Below are positions 1 through 4,626 of a stretch of DNA of 5,739 bases, one piece after another. Made by a program: the position numbers and the translations under genes. The first letter of the stretch is position 1. The number at the start of each line of letters is the position of its first letter. Below the pieces are notes generated by a model that saw only the letters and a list, made by a program, of their open reading frames with translations, was not told the origin of the DNA and ran no database searches. The stretch spans positions 1-5,739 of the forward strand of contig SFMI01000109.1 of NCBI GenBank assembly GCA_004554425.1, given 5' to 3'. The stretch is from Candidatus Saccharimonadota bacterium (lineage in GTDB: Bacteria > Eremiobacterota > Xenobia > Xenobiales > Xenobiaceae).

Positions 1-107
1 ATATCCTCGTCCAGCTTTTTGGCCAGAGAGGTGATATACTTTTCCGAATCCGTCGTTGCGATCGCATAGGGCGCGCCCGCAATGTTCACTCGCACTTTAT
101 TAACCAT
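1..107 (-). CDS. zapA: ZapA, cell division protein, N-terminal 35 codons only
   Basis: This is the start of a minus-strand gene that runs off the left edge. The peptide opens MVNKVRVNIAGAPYAIA and continues through TTDSEKYITSLAKKLDED. It matches the ZapA family opening: a basic-hydrophobic strand, I-x-G-x-x-Y, then a D-S-E-x-Y-x-x-x-L-A-x-x-L-D helix. ZapA binds FtsZ at the division site and cross-links Z-ring filaments in the cytoplasm. The start is the ATG at 105-107, preceded by GAGG at 113-116 with a 5-base gap. Only the beta-strand/early-helix part of the globular domain is visible; the C-terminal coiled coil is outside. The family is short (roughly 80-130 residues), so most of the gene is missing. 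Identification rests on 35 residues, so it is good but not certain. Confidence 0.8.
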   Translation of the reverse strand, partial: MVNKVRVNIAGAPYAIATTDSEKYITSLAKKLDED

Positions 108-208
108 CGTATCCTCACTTTGCACGCCGCGCGGCTTCTGCACGGCGGGAGCGGTTCCGAGTTTCCCGGTTTTTCGGACGCATTTTCGGGATCTTCGGGC
201 ACAAACCC

Positions 209-240
209 GCCTGCGCCCGAAAACCGGGGCGCGGCTTTTT
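209..240 (+). terminator. candidate intrinsic terminator, plus strand
   Basis: GCC, a bulged T, then GCGCCC (213-218) pairs with GGGCGC (227-232) and GGC (233-235). The loop is 8 bases, followed by TTTTT at 236-240. This has the form of a Rho-independent terminator for plus-strand transcription. No plus-strand gene is visible to its left, where zapA lies on the other strand, so it may limit antisense transcription, end an unseen small RNA, or simply be a hairpin in the zapA leader. The region is very GC-rich, which raises the chance of accidental stems. Confidence 0.45.
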
Positions 241-318
241 CGTTCTGAGCGGAATTTCTCTCCGAATTGCCGGGGTGCCGCCGTTCTCCTGCAGCGGCCC
301 ACGGCCCGCTGTACCCTT

Positions 319-347
319 ATTATAATATAAATGGAGCGCAAGAAAAA
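319..347 (-). promoter_or_regulatory. candidate zapA promoter
   Basis: On the minus strand a perfect TATAAT occupies 319-324. A 17-base spacer leads back to TTTTTC at 342-347, a poor -35. Transcription would start near 312 and give a GC-rich leader of about 205 bases before the zapA ATG. The -10 is convincing but the -35 is weak. The surrounding sequence is AT-rich, so chance occurrence is possible. Confidence 0.4.
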
Positions 348-348
348 G

Positions 349-375
349 TGCTAAATCTGAATTTTTAGCAGATTT
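349..375. repeat. two overlapping inverted repeats next to the zapA promoter
   Basis: TGCTAAA (349-355) is perfectly repeated in inverted form as TTTAGCA (364-370). AAATCTG (353-359) is likewise inverted as CAGATTT (369-375). The arms overlap, so as RNA the two hairpins exclude each other. As DNA they form a compact dyad just upstream of the candidate -35. An operator is possible; no regulator is identified. Confidence 0.35.
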
Positions 376-428
376 GTCAGAAAGATGGGTCCAAAAATAG
401 CAGTAACGGCAAAAATTGGCTCTTTTCC

Positions 429-457
429 TTGCATTCATGCGCAGAACTGATTATAAT
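429..457 (+). promoter_or_regulatory. plus-strand sigma-A-type promoter
   Basis: TTGCAT (429-434), a 17-base spacer, then a perfect TATAAT (452-457). Transcription would begin near 464. It drives rightward, away from zapA, into a leader with a stem-loop, a strong Shine-Dalgarno site and an ATG at 557. That ordered series of signals makes it more credible than the -35 alone would. Confidence 0.55.
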
Positions 458-467
458 ATCATTGTTG

Positions 468-508
468 TGTAGCAGGGCTGAGGGAAAGAGGAGAATTTCC
501 CTGCTGCG
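468..508 (+). other. leader stem-loop in the plus-strand transcript
   Basis: TGTAGCAGGG (468-477) pairs with CCCTGCTGCG (499-508). All 10 positions pair if the RNA is plus-strand, two of them as G-U. The minus-strand copy would have two A-C mismatches at those places, so the structure favours plus-strand transcription from the promoter just upstream. Inside it, GGGAAA (482-487) and TTTCCC (496-501) can form a competing hairpin whose loop is GAGGAGAA. An alternative-pairing leader is possible, but no known riboswitch class was recognised. Confidence 0.4.
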
Positions 509-556
509 TTCAAATTCAGAAAAAGCACCCGTGAGTGTGCGGATAGGAGTTCCTTT

Positions 557-598
557 ATGACTACGAAAGAATTTGCAAAAATTCTTCAGGATCTTTAA
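557..598 (+). CDS. 13-codon plus-strand reading frame, probably the start of a truncated gene
   Basis: ATG at 557 follows AGGAG (545-549) with an ideal 7-base gap, a promoter and a leader. The frame reads MTTKEFAKILQDL and then stops at TAA 596-598. It overlaps the 3' end of the minus-strand glycosyltransferase. The initiation signals are too well ordered to dismiss, yet the peptide is very short. Either it is a leader peptide or small protein, or, as I favour, the first codons of a host gene cut off by a junction at about 570-600. No function can be given. Confidence 0.35.
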   Translation: MTTKEFAKILQDL

Positions 599-1175
599 TA
601 GTAGCGTAATGGTGGAAAATATAAGGAGCAGCTAGGCGCTTTCCCTGACGTCCTATCAATTGCTCATGTATGGAACGTTCCCATTTCATACCTTTATAGT
701 AACGAATAAAAAGATCGTGGCGTCGCTCTAATTTAGTAACGTACTTAAATGAATGGAAAAAGCAAAGCCAGTAAGCATCTAGCATACCTATGCTGTTGTC
801 TAAATTAGGAATAATTTCTCTAGTGATAATTTGTAAGTCTTTAGCAAAATGGACTTCATCAGCGTCCAAACGCATAATCCATTCTGTTTCCGCAGGCAGC
901 ATTGCAAAAGTGTTGTTGCGCGCGGTAGAGTAGTCTTTGAAGACACTCTTTTCAATGCGCATACGCTTTTCTTTATAAAGCCGAGAATTCTCTAAAACTG
1001 CCATATTCTCTTCATAGTTGCCATTTAAATCCACAACTGCATAGTCGACAGCGTCTGCCGCTGCCTCAAGACAAACTGACAATAATGGCTCAGTTTGAGC
1101 GCCTACTAAAATGGTTGCACATATAAAAGGATGGTTAGAGGAGTTGCAATTGATTGTTGTGTCAGTATTTGGCAT
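561..1175 (-). CDS. family 2 glycosyltransferase, probably truncated at the C-terminus
   Basis: A 204-residue protein with a GT-A glycosyltransferase layout. A first strand, FICATILVGAQTEPLL (about residues 17-32), has the same place as the usual GT2 opening. DYSTARNNTF (81-90) corresponds to the D-[FY]-S-x-A-R-N motif. LDADEV (103-108) supplies the metal/nucleotide-sugar DxD (D104, D106). WERSIHEQ (165-172) and HHY (188-190) are typical of the SunS-like/TPR-associated GT2 subgroup. It probably transfers a sugar from a nucleotide sugar to a protein or envelope acceptor in the cytoplasm; the acceptor cannot be told. The start is the first ATG after an in-frame TGA, with little Shine-Dalgarno. 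Relatives usually continue well beyond the HHY region, whereas this one stops about 14 residues later, next to a plus-strand gene start. It has no obvious partner gene here. Confidence 0.75.
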   Translation of the reverse strand: MPNTDTTINCNSSNHPFICATILVGAQTEPLLSVCLEAAADAVDYAVVDLNGNYEENMAVLENSRLYKEKRMRIEKSVFKDYSTARNNTFAMLPAETEWIMRLDADEVHFAKDLQIITREIIPNLDNSIGMLDAYWLCFFHSFKYVTKLERRHDLFIRYYKGMKWERSIHEQLIGRQGKRLAAPYIFHHYATIKDPEEFLQILS

Positions 1176-1184
1176 AGTACTTCA

Positions 1185-1213
1185 AGTATAAACTTTTTGT
1201 AGCAATAAAGCAA
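1185..1213 (-). promoter_or_regulatory. glycosyltransferase promoter, nearly leaderless
   Basis: Minus strand: TTGCTT (1208-1213), a 17-base spacer, TATACT (1185-1190). The -10 ends only 9 bases before the ATG at 1175, so transcription should start within about 3 bases of it. The -35 shares two bases with the T-tract of the carD terminator. Lack of a clear Shine-Dalgarno site before the ATG agrees with a leaderless or near-leaderless message. Confidence 0.45.
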
Positions 1214-1241
1214 AAAAACTGCAGCCTAATAAACTGCAGTT
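1212..1241 (-). terminator. intrinsic terminator after the carD-like gene (bidirectional form)
   Basis: AACTGCAG (1217-1224) and CTGCAGTT (1234-1241) form a perfect 8-bp stem with a 9-base loop. On the minus strand it is followed by a run of seven T (1212-1218, partly within the stem), ending the carD transcript about 50 bases past its stop. On the plus strand CTTTTTATTT follows, so it could also stop rightward transcription. Confidence 0.8.
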
Positions 1242-1290
1242 CTTTTTATTTAGGTTATTTTTTGTTGTATTCGTGAAGTAGACGAATAAC

Positions 1291-1788
1291 TTAGGAAATA
1301 ATGCTGCCTTCTTCGTTACGGCAAATTTCATCTATTTCCGATTCAATGTCTTCTTCATCGCGATTGGTAACAAAGCCAAATTCGATAGCCAAAGTCTTAC
1401 GAGCTTGCTTTAGCATCTGCTGTTCTTTGGGAGGCAGTTTATGATTTTTGGAAAGGACCGTTAGATCGCGAATTACTTCCGCTAATTGGTAAACATCGCA
1501 ACTTTTTACTTTGCGTAAATTGAAGTTATAACGATCAGAAGAACGAGTAGGTAGAGTGCTGTCGGCAGTTTTCAAATGAGAAACAATTTTGAGAATTTCT
1601 TCTTTGTCTACTAGAGGTCTAATCATGGCATTTTTTTTGCTAAGATTGACTTTTATTCTTAGACGATCGTTTTGAAACGATATACAAGCCAAATCGCAAT
1701 CTTGGTCGAGAATCACCTCGTGTTCGATGCTCTCTACAGTGCCAAGACCGTGAAGCGGATGCATAACTTTACTTCCGACACTAAACAT
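1291..1788 (-). CDS. CarD/CdnL-like RNA polymerase-binding transcription regulator
   Basis: A 165-residue protein beginning MFSVGSKVMHPLHGLGTVES, the hallmark opening of the CarD_CdnL_TRCF domain (residues 1 to about 65). That domain is a Tudor-like fold that binds the RNA polymerase beta subunit. A basic, mostly helical C-terminal domain follows, with KVKSCDVYQLAEVIRDL (93-109) and KEQQMLKQARKTLAIE (121-136), matching the K-x-x-S-G-D-x-x-x-x-A-E-V-x-R-D-L and M-L-x-x-A-R signatures. Such proteins stabilise or modulate open promoter complexes. The tryptophan that wedges into the promoter bubble in mycobacterial and Thermus CarD is absent; S83/S84 lies where it would align, as in many Firmicutes versions. 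The start is chosen as the ATG at 1786-1788, because families begin there and CAGGAG lies 10 bases upstream. The frame stays open to 1833, and an ATG at 1828-1830 with AGGAG 3 bases before it would add 14 residues. It follows the kinase gene by about 125 bases. Confidence 0.85.
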   Translation of the reverse strand: MFSVGSKVMHPLHGLGTVESIEHEVILDQDCDLACISFQNDRLRIKVNLSKKNAMIRPLVDKEEILKIVSHLKTADSTLPTRSSDRYNFNLRKVKSCDVYQLAEVIRDLTVLSKNHKLPPKEQQMLKQARKTLAIEFGFVTNRDEEDIESEIDEICRNEEGSIIS

Positions 1789-1881
1789 TATTTTTTTACT
1801 CCTGTTGCTTTTGAGATTGGCACGGCGCATCAACTCCTAATTGGAGCGAACAGGCATGTCAATCTCTGCCGGTTTTAATAT

Positions 1882-1904
1882 CGGGCAGTTATCGAAAGCT
1901 GCCG
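1882..1904 (-). other. weak hairpin after the kinase gene
   Basis: CGGCAG and CTGCCCG on the minus strand form a 5-6 bp stem with a 10-base loop, starting about 9 bases beyond the kinase stop codon. No T-run follows, so it is not a standard terminator. It could stabilise the 3' end or leave readthrough into the carD-like gene. A TTGACA at about 1857-1862 points the same way but has no good -10, so no promoter is called there. Confidence 0.3.
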
Positions 1905-1913
1905 AAATTAAAA

Positions 1914-2855
1914 CTAATTTTTAAATTGCTCGAGCTTGGCGAGCGTAAGTTCTGGATGGACAGCCATAGAGGTTTGTAAAGTGAGAGTTGCACATAAAAC
2001 TCCTCGCTCGACGGCTTGACGGAAACTCAATCCGTCTAAGAGTCCACATACAGCGCCTGAGGTAAGAGCATCGCCTGCACCGACAGTGTCAGTGACAACG
2101 GTTGAAATTGAAGGAATAAATTCAATCATATCCTGTCCGTCTTCACGACTAGCGATTAATACGCCCTCAGGGCCTAAAGTAATTATACCCCATTTTACTC
2201 CACGATTAAGCAATTCTAGACCGGCACGTTTGACGTCTGCAGCACTGCGCAAGGGGAATCCGACCAAAACTTCAGCTTCTTCGCGGTTGGGAGTGACCAT
2301 AGTGATCTGATCCAGGAAAGGCACTATTTGCTTTGCTTTGGAAACAGAAATAGGCTCAACACAAATGGGCAGGCCGCGTTTGCTGCATTGCTCAAGGCAA
2401 AATACCAGAGTAGGAGTAGGGATGTCGGCGTCAACGACTACGAATTTTGCACTATCAAAAAACTCTATATTGTTATTAAGATACTCTGGAGTGAGCATCT
2501 TAATGATGTCTAGATCGGCCACAGCCGATTCCAAATCTCCATAATGATTTAGAATCGCCAAAAATATGCCGGTACGCTGATCTTTAGATACTAAGACCCT
2601 GCTTAAATCGACGCCAGCGGAACCAGTTATCTCTAGTATCTGCCTACCGTATAGATCATCGCCTATAACACTCAATAATGTGGCTTGTACATTCATACGG
2701 GCCAGATTCTCTGCAATATTGCGAGCCACACCGCCTGCTGTAGTGCGAACCATACCTGGATTGGAAGTCTTGGCCACATGATAAGAACAAGTGTGGCCTT
2801 TTATATCCAGATTGGCGGCTCCTATAACGAGCGCACTGCTCTGAGGGGTCTCCAT
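1914..2855 (-). CDS. PfkB-family carbohydrate kinase, pseudouridine kinase-like (PsuK)
   Basis: A 313-residue ribokinase/PfkB-fold enzyme of normal family length. It opens with ALVIGAANLDIKGH (8-21). NPGMVRTTAGGVARNIAENL (32-51) contains the sugar-binding GG and closely follows the PsuK pattern N-P-G-x-x-x-x-x-x-G-G-V-x-R-N-I-A-x-N-L of E. coli YeiC. TPNREEAE (188-195) is the usual substrate-domain motif, and DTVGAGDA (256-263) is the PfkB signature with catalytic base D262 and the anion hole. It should phosphorylate a ribose-type sugar or nucleoside with ATP; pseudouridine is the best guess. The partner glycosidase psuG, usually adjacent, is not in the window, so the substrate is uncertain. 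The start ATG has GGAGG at 2863-2867 with a 7-base gap. It has its own structured leader and is followed by the carD-like gene on the same strand. Confidence 0.85.
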   Translation of the reverse strand: METPQSSALVIGAANLDIKGHTCSYHVAKTSNPGMVRTTAGGVARNIAENLARMNVQATLLSVIGDDLYGRQILEITGSAGVDLSRVLVSKDQRTGIFLAILNHYGDLESAVADLDIIKMLTPEYLNNNIEFFDSAKFVVVDADIPTPTLVFCLEQCSKRGLPICVEPISVSKAKQIVPFLDQITMVTPNREEAEVLVGFPLRSAADVKRAGLELLNRGVKWGIITLGPEGVLIASREDGQDMIEFIPSISTVVTDTVGAGDALTSGAVCGLLDGLSFRQAVERGVLCATLTLQTSMAVHPELTLAKLEQFKN

Positions 2856-2903
2856 AACTTTGCCTCCGCGTGATACTATTGCCTATTTTTTTTTGACGCA
2901 TTC

Positions 2904-3003
2904 TCCGCAGTTACAGCTGCGGAACTTTTAGACAGAGGTAAGTGGTCGCACCCGACTAAGCGGGTTTTGGCCAATCGCTGTCCAGTGGGGACGTCTCACC
3001 CAC
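2904..3003 (-). promoter_or_regulatory. structured leader of the kinase gene, riboswitch-like, class unknown
   Basis: On the minus strand four stems follow each other. P1: GTGGG/CCCAC (3003-2999 with 2989-2985). P2: GGACAG/CTGTCT (2983-2978 with 2935-2930), which encloses P3 ACCCG/CGGGT (2965-2961 with 2954-2950). P4: TCCGCAG/CTGCGGA (2923-2917 with 2910-2904). The outer P2 pair is G-U only in the minus-strand RNA, supporting that sense. P4 lies 37 bases before the GGAGG of the kinase, with a run of nine A between. I compared it by eye with TPP, SAM, cobalamin, glycine, c-di-GMP, ZTP, guanidine and T-box signatures and found no match. A possible promoter (TTGTAA 3029-3034, TTTAGA 3005-3010, 18-base gap) is weak. 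Confidence 0.4.
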
Positions 3004-3048
3004 ATCTAAATTTTTGGCTGCTTTAGTGTTACAAAGTAGTTAAGGCGG

Positions 3049-3064
3049 CGTAAGTTTACTTACG
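3049..3064. repeat. 16-base palindromic element
   Basis: CGTAAG, TTTA, CTTACG is a perfect inverted repeat (seven bases each side if the two central bases are the spacer). It lies just beyond the T-run of the minus-strand terminator and about 15 bases upstream of the weak kinase -35. It could be an operator or a small hairpin; no binding protein is suggested. Confidence 0.4.
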
Positions 3065-3068
3065 AGCC

Positions 3069-3103
3069 AAAAAAAGAAAGCCTAACATTGATACTGATAG
3101 GCT
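3069..3103 (-). terminator. intrinsic terminator, minus strand
   Basis: AGCCTA (3103-3098) pairs with TAGGCT (3084-3079), with two further inner pairs after a mismatch. TTTC and seven T follow (3079-3069). This is a good Rho-independent terminator. The nearest minus-strand gene, holA, ends 378 bases upstream, so it either ends a long holA 3' tail or a separate transcript made in between. It isolates the kinase transcript from holA. Confidence 0.7.
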
Positions 3104-3480
3104 GTTGTTCGTCTTCTGCCCAATATTTTTAATATTTATGCAAAAAACTCCCCGCTTTGTGAAAGGTCTCATCAATCGCCAGCTTTTTTCTGAGAAAACA
3201 AACTGACAATTTCCTGCCAATTTCTTTAATATGGACACGAGTCTATTTGTGCCCATAGAGACGGAAGCCCTCCGCTTTCGTGAGAGCACTACAACGCAGC
3301 TTCGAGAAACCGCAGCAATTTATACTCTCCACCGATTACAGAAATAAGGCATACCAGCGCCACTTCTCAGTTTCACTTCTTCCCTAAATTTTTCTCTCCC
3401 TTCTTATAGTTGAATTTGTGCATATTTTTTTTATTTATTTATATCGCGTTATGTATATAAATATATAACCAGGAAAATGC
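3104..3480 (-). other. gene-free region after holA, possible small RNA
   Basis: No credible protein gene lies here; a 77-codon GTG frame runs into the terminator and is rejected. The part next to holA (3420-3475) is almost pure A/T. Further along, TATAAA at 3319-3324 (minus) could serve as a -10, but without a good -35. Downstream of it TATGGGCAC and GTGTCCATA (3257-3249 with 3238-3230) form a 9-bp stem with one G-U that pairs fully only in minus-strand RNA. On the other hand ACGGAAGC and GCTTTCGT (3261-3268 with 3274-3281) pair fully only as plus-strand RNA. The intrinsic terminator at 3069-3103 would end a transcript of about 240 bases. No known RNA family was recognised. Confidence 0.3.
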
Positions 3481-4515
3481 TCACCGTCTGCCTACGATAC
3501 GCAATGTCAGTAATTGCATAGTCAATAAGGGATCTCCACCAGTTTTGAGGCGCAAATCCGCTTGACATAAACTGTGAAAGGCGTCTCTCAAGTTGATCTC
3601 TTTCCAATTGCGCAAATCTTTGAGAAGATAATTTATTTGAAAATCTTTTTTATCGCTCATTTGCTGAGCCAAGTTATTTAAATTAAAGCCGTATTTAGAG
3701 GTAACATCTAAAGCTTGGGCCAAATCACGCAAGTATTTATTGGTAAACGCAATTAGAGTTAGGCTGCCTCTTTGGGCATTGTCTTCCAAAAGTGAAGCAC
3801 AAGTTTGCATAGCTTTTTTGTAGTCTTTTTGAGTGAGCGCCTTTGTATATTCCCATACTTTTACTTCATTACTTTGGTGTATAACTAAGCGGACGTCTTC
3901 TATGTCTATTATTTTCTTATCACCAACATAAAAAACTAATTGATCCAGTTGAGAACTCAGCTCTAGTAAATTTGTACCAACTCGATTTTGTAATTCCTGA
4001 GCGGTTTTGGAATCTTTGAATTTACAACCTTTCTCTTTCAAGCAAAGCTCTATCCAGCGGGGGAGATTATAAGTGGAAACGCTGCAATTTATTTCTTGGG
4101 CAAAATCTTGAGACCATGTAATCAGTTTGCTTTTAGATTTCTTTGCTTCATTGTGGCTGACTAAACATATGACAGTACTACCTTCTTGCAAAGTTTCTTT
4201 AAATGTCTTTTCAATTTTTTTTACTGTAGATTCAGCAATATTCTGATAAAAATGTAACTCTAAAAGACGCTTATCGGCAAGCATAGGTAATTCGCGTAAA
4301 GCGTTAACTAATTCGGCCGCTTTCGTGGATCCGTTACACTCGAGGCGTGTATAATTAAAATCGCCGAAGTCGGCGTCTACGATGGAACTGCGCAGCAAAC
4401 GCATGACTTCAGAAATTAAATATTCGTCCTCTCCGTACAATATATAAACGGTCGCTTCTTTAATTTTTTTTGTCTCCAGCATACGCATGGCATCTTCAGC
4501 AGCGTAACGGGCCAT
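3481..4515 (-). CDS. holA: DNA polymerase III subunit delta
   Basis: A 344-residue protein of the usual delta length. The AAA+-like N-terminal domain shows ATVYILYGEDEYLISE (21-36), the standard Y-x-x-x-G-[ED]-[ED]-x-[YF]-L family opening. A central stretch resembles the loader fold around ELSSQLDQLVFY. The C-terminal collar helices end with LCQADLRLKTGGDPLLTMQL, where A-D-x-x-x-K-T-G is typical. Delta is the wrench of the clamp loader: it opens the beta clamp and, with delta-prime and tau/gamma, loads it onto primed DNA. The ATG at 4513-4515 is chosen because GTGGAG (4522-4527) sits 6 bases upstream as Shine-Dalgarno; the GTG at 4527 is part of that site and not a likely start. It follows mtnA by 111 bases across a large inverted repeat. 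No rpsT is seen beside it, although that is a common neighbour in Firmicutes. Confidence 0.92.
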   Translation of the reverse strand: MARYAAEDAMRMLETKKIKEATVYILYGEDEYLISEVMRLLRSSIVDADFGDFNYTRLECNGSTKAAELVNALRELPMLADKRLLELHFYQNIAESTVKKIEKTFKETLQEGSTVICLVSHNEAKKSKSKLITWSQDFAQEINCSVSTYNLPRWIELCLKEKGCKFKDSKTAQELQNRVGTNLLELSSQLDQLVFYVGDKKIIDIEDVRLVIHQSNEVKVWEYTKALTQKDYKKAMQTCASLLEDNAQRGSLTLIAFTNKYLRDLAQALDVTSKYGFNLNNLAQQMSDKKDFQINYLLKDLRNWKEINLRDAFHSLCQADLRLKTGGDPLLTMQLLTLRIVGRR

Positions 4516-4549
4516 AATAAACTCCACTATTTCAGCTATTTTATGAATA

Positions 4550-4607
4550 ATTCCGCAACCGATTTATTCACCTGAGAGGTATCACCTGAGAGGTGCGGTT
4601 GCGGAAT
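4550..4607. repeat. 12-bp inverted repeat enclosing two tandem 13-bp repeats
   Basis: ATTCCGCAACCG (4550-4561) is exactly repeated in inverted form as CGGTTGCGGAAT (4596-4607). The 34-base interior holds TCACCTGAGAGGT twice (4568-4580 and 4582-4594), separated by one A. Each copy contains its own small dyad ACCT-GAG-AGGT. As RNA this makes a long stem ending in two short hairpins, a cloverleaf-like or three-way form. It lies 19 bases after the mtnA stop and 34 before the holA start. No T-run follows on either strand, so it is not a simple terminator. Confidence 0.7.
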
Positions 4608-4626
4608 CTAACAAACGTGTTGGCTT

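Noticed and set aside
82..330. An 82-codon plus-strand open frame
   Set aside because: Its first part is antisense to zapA and it runs through the plus-strand hairpin-terminator; composition looks non-coding.
115..438. A 107-codon minus-strand open frame
   Set aside because: Rich in Arg, Lys, Ala and Pro, the usual product of a GC-rich non-coding stretch. It crosses the candidate zapA promoter and leader and resembles no family I know.
1833..1862. TTGACA before the carD-like gene as a full promoter
   Set aside because: The -35 is perfect, but no acceptable -10 occurs at 16-18 bases; TAGGAG there is better explained as a Shine-Dalgarno site.
2331..2544. Plus-strand frames inside the kinase gene, and similar ones inside carD and mtnA
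   Set aside because: Antisense shadows of clearly recognised minus-strand genes, without their own ribosome binding sites or motifs.
2904..3003. T-box or tRNA-like reading of the kinase leader
   Set aside because: GGGTGCGACCAC only loosely recalls the T-box AGGGTGG-n-ACC core and lacks the UGG bulge. No acceptor stem, T-loop GTTCGA or CCA is present.
3056..3289. A 77-codon minus-strand frame with a GTG start
   Set aside because: No Shine-Dalgarno site, no family resemblance, and its 3' end reads through the intrinsic terminator at 3069-3103.
3481..4527. holA start at the GTG at 4527
   Set aside because: That GTG belongs to the GTGGAG ribosome binding site, and the ATG at 4515 is correctly spaced from it.
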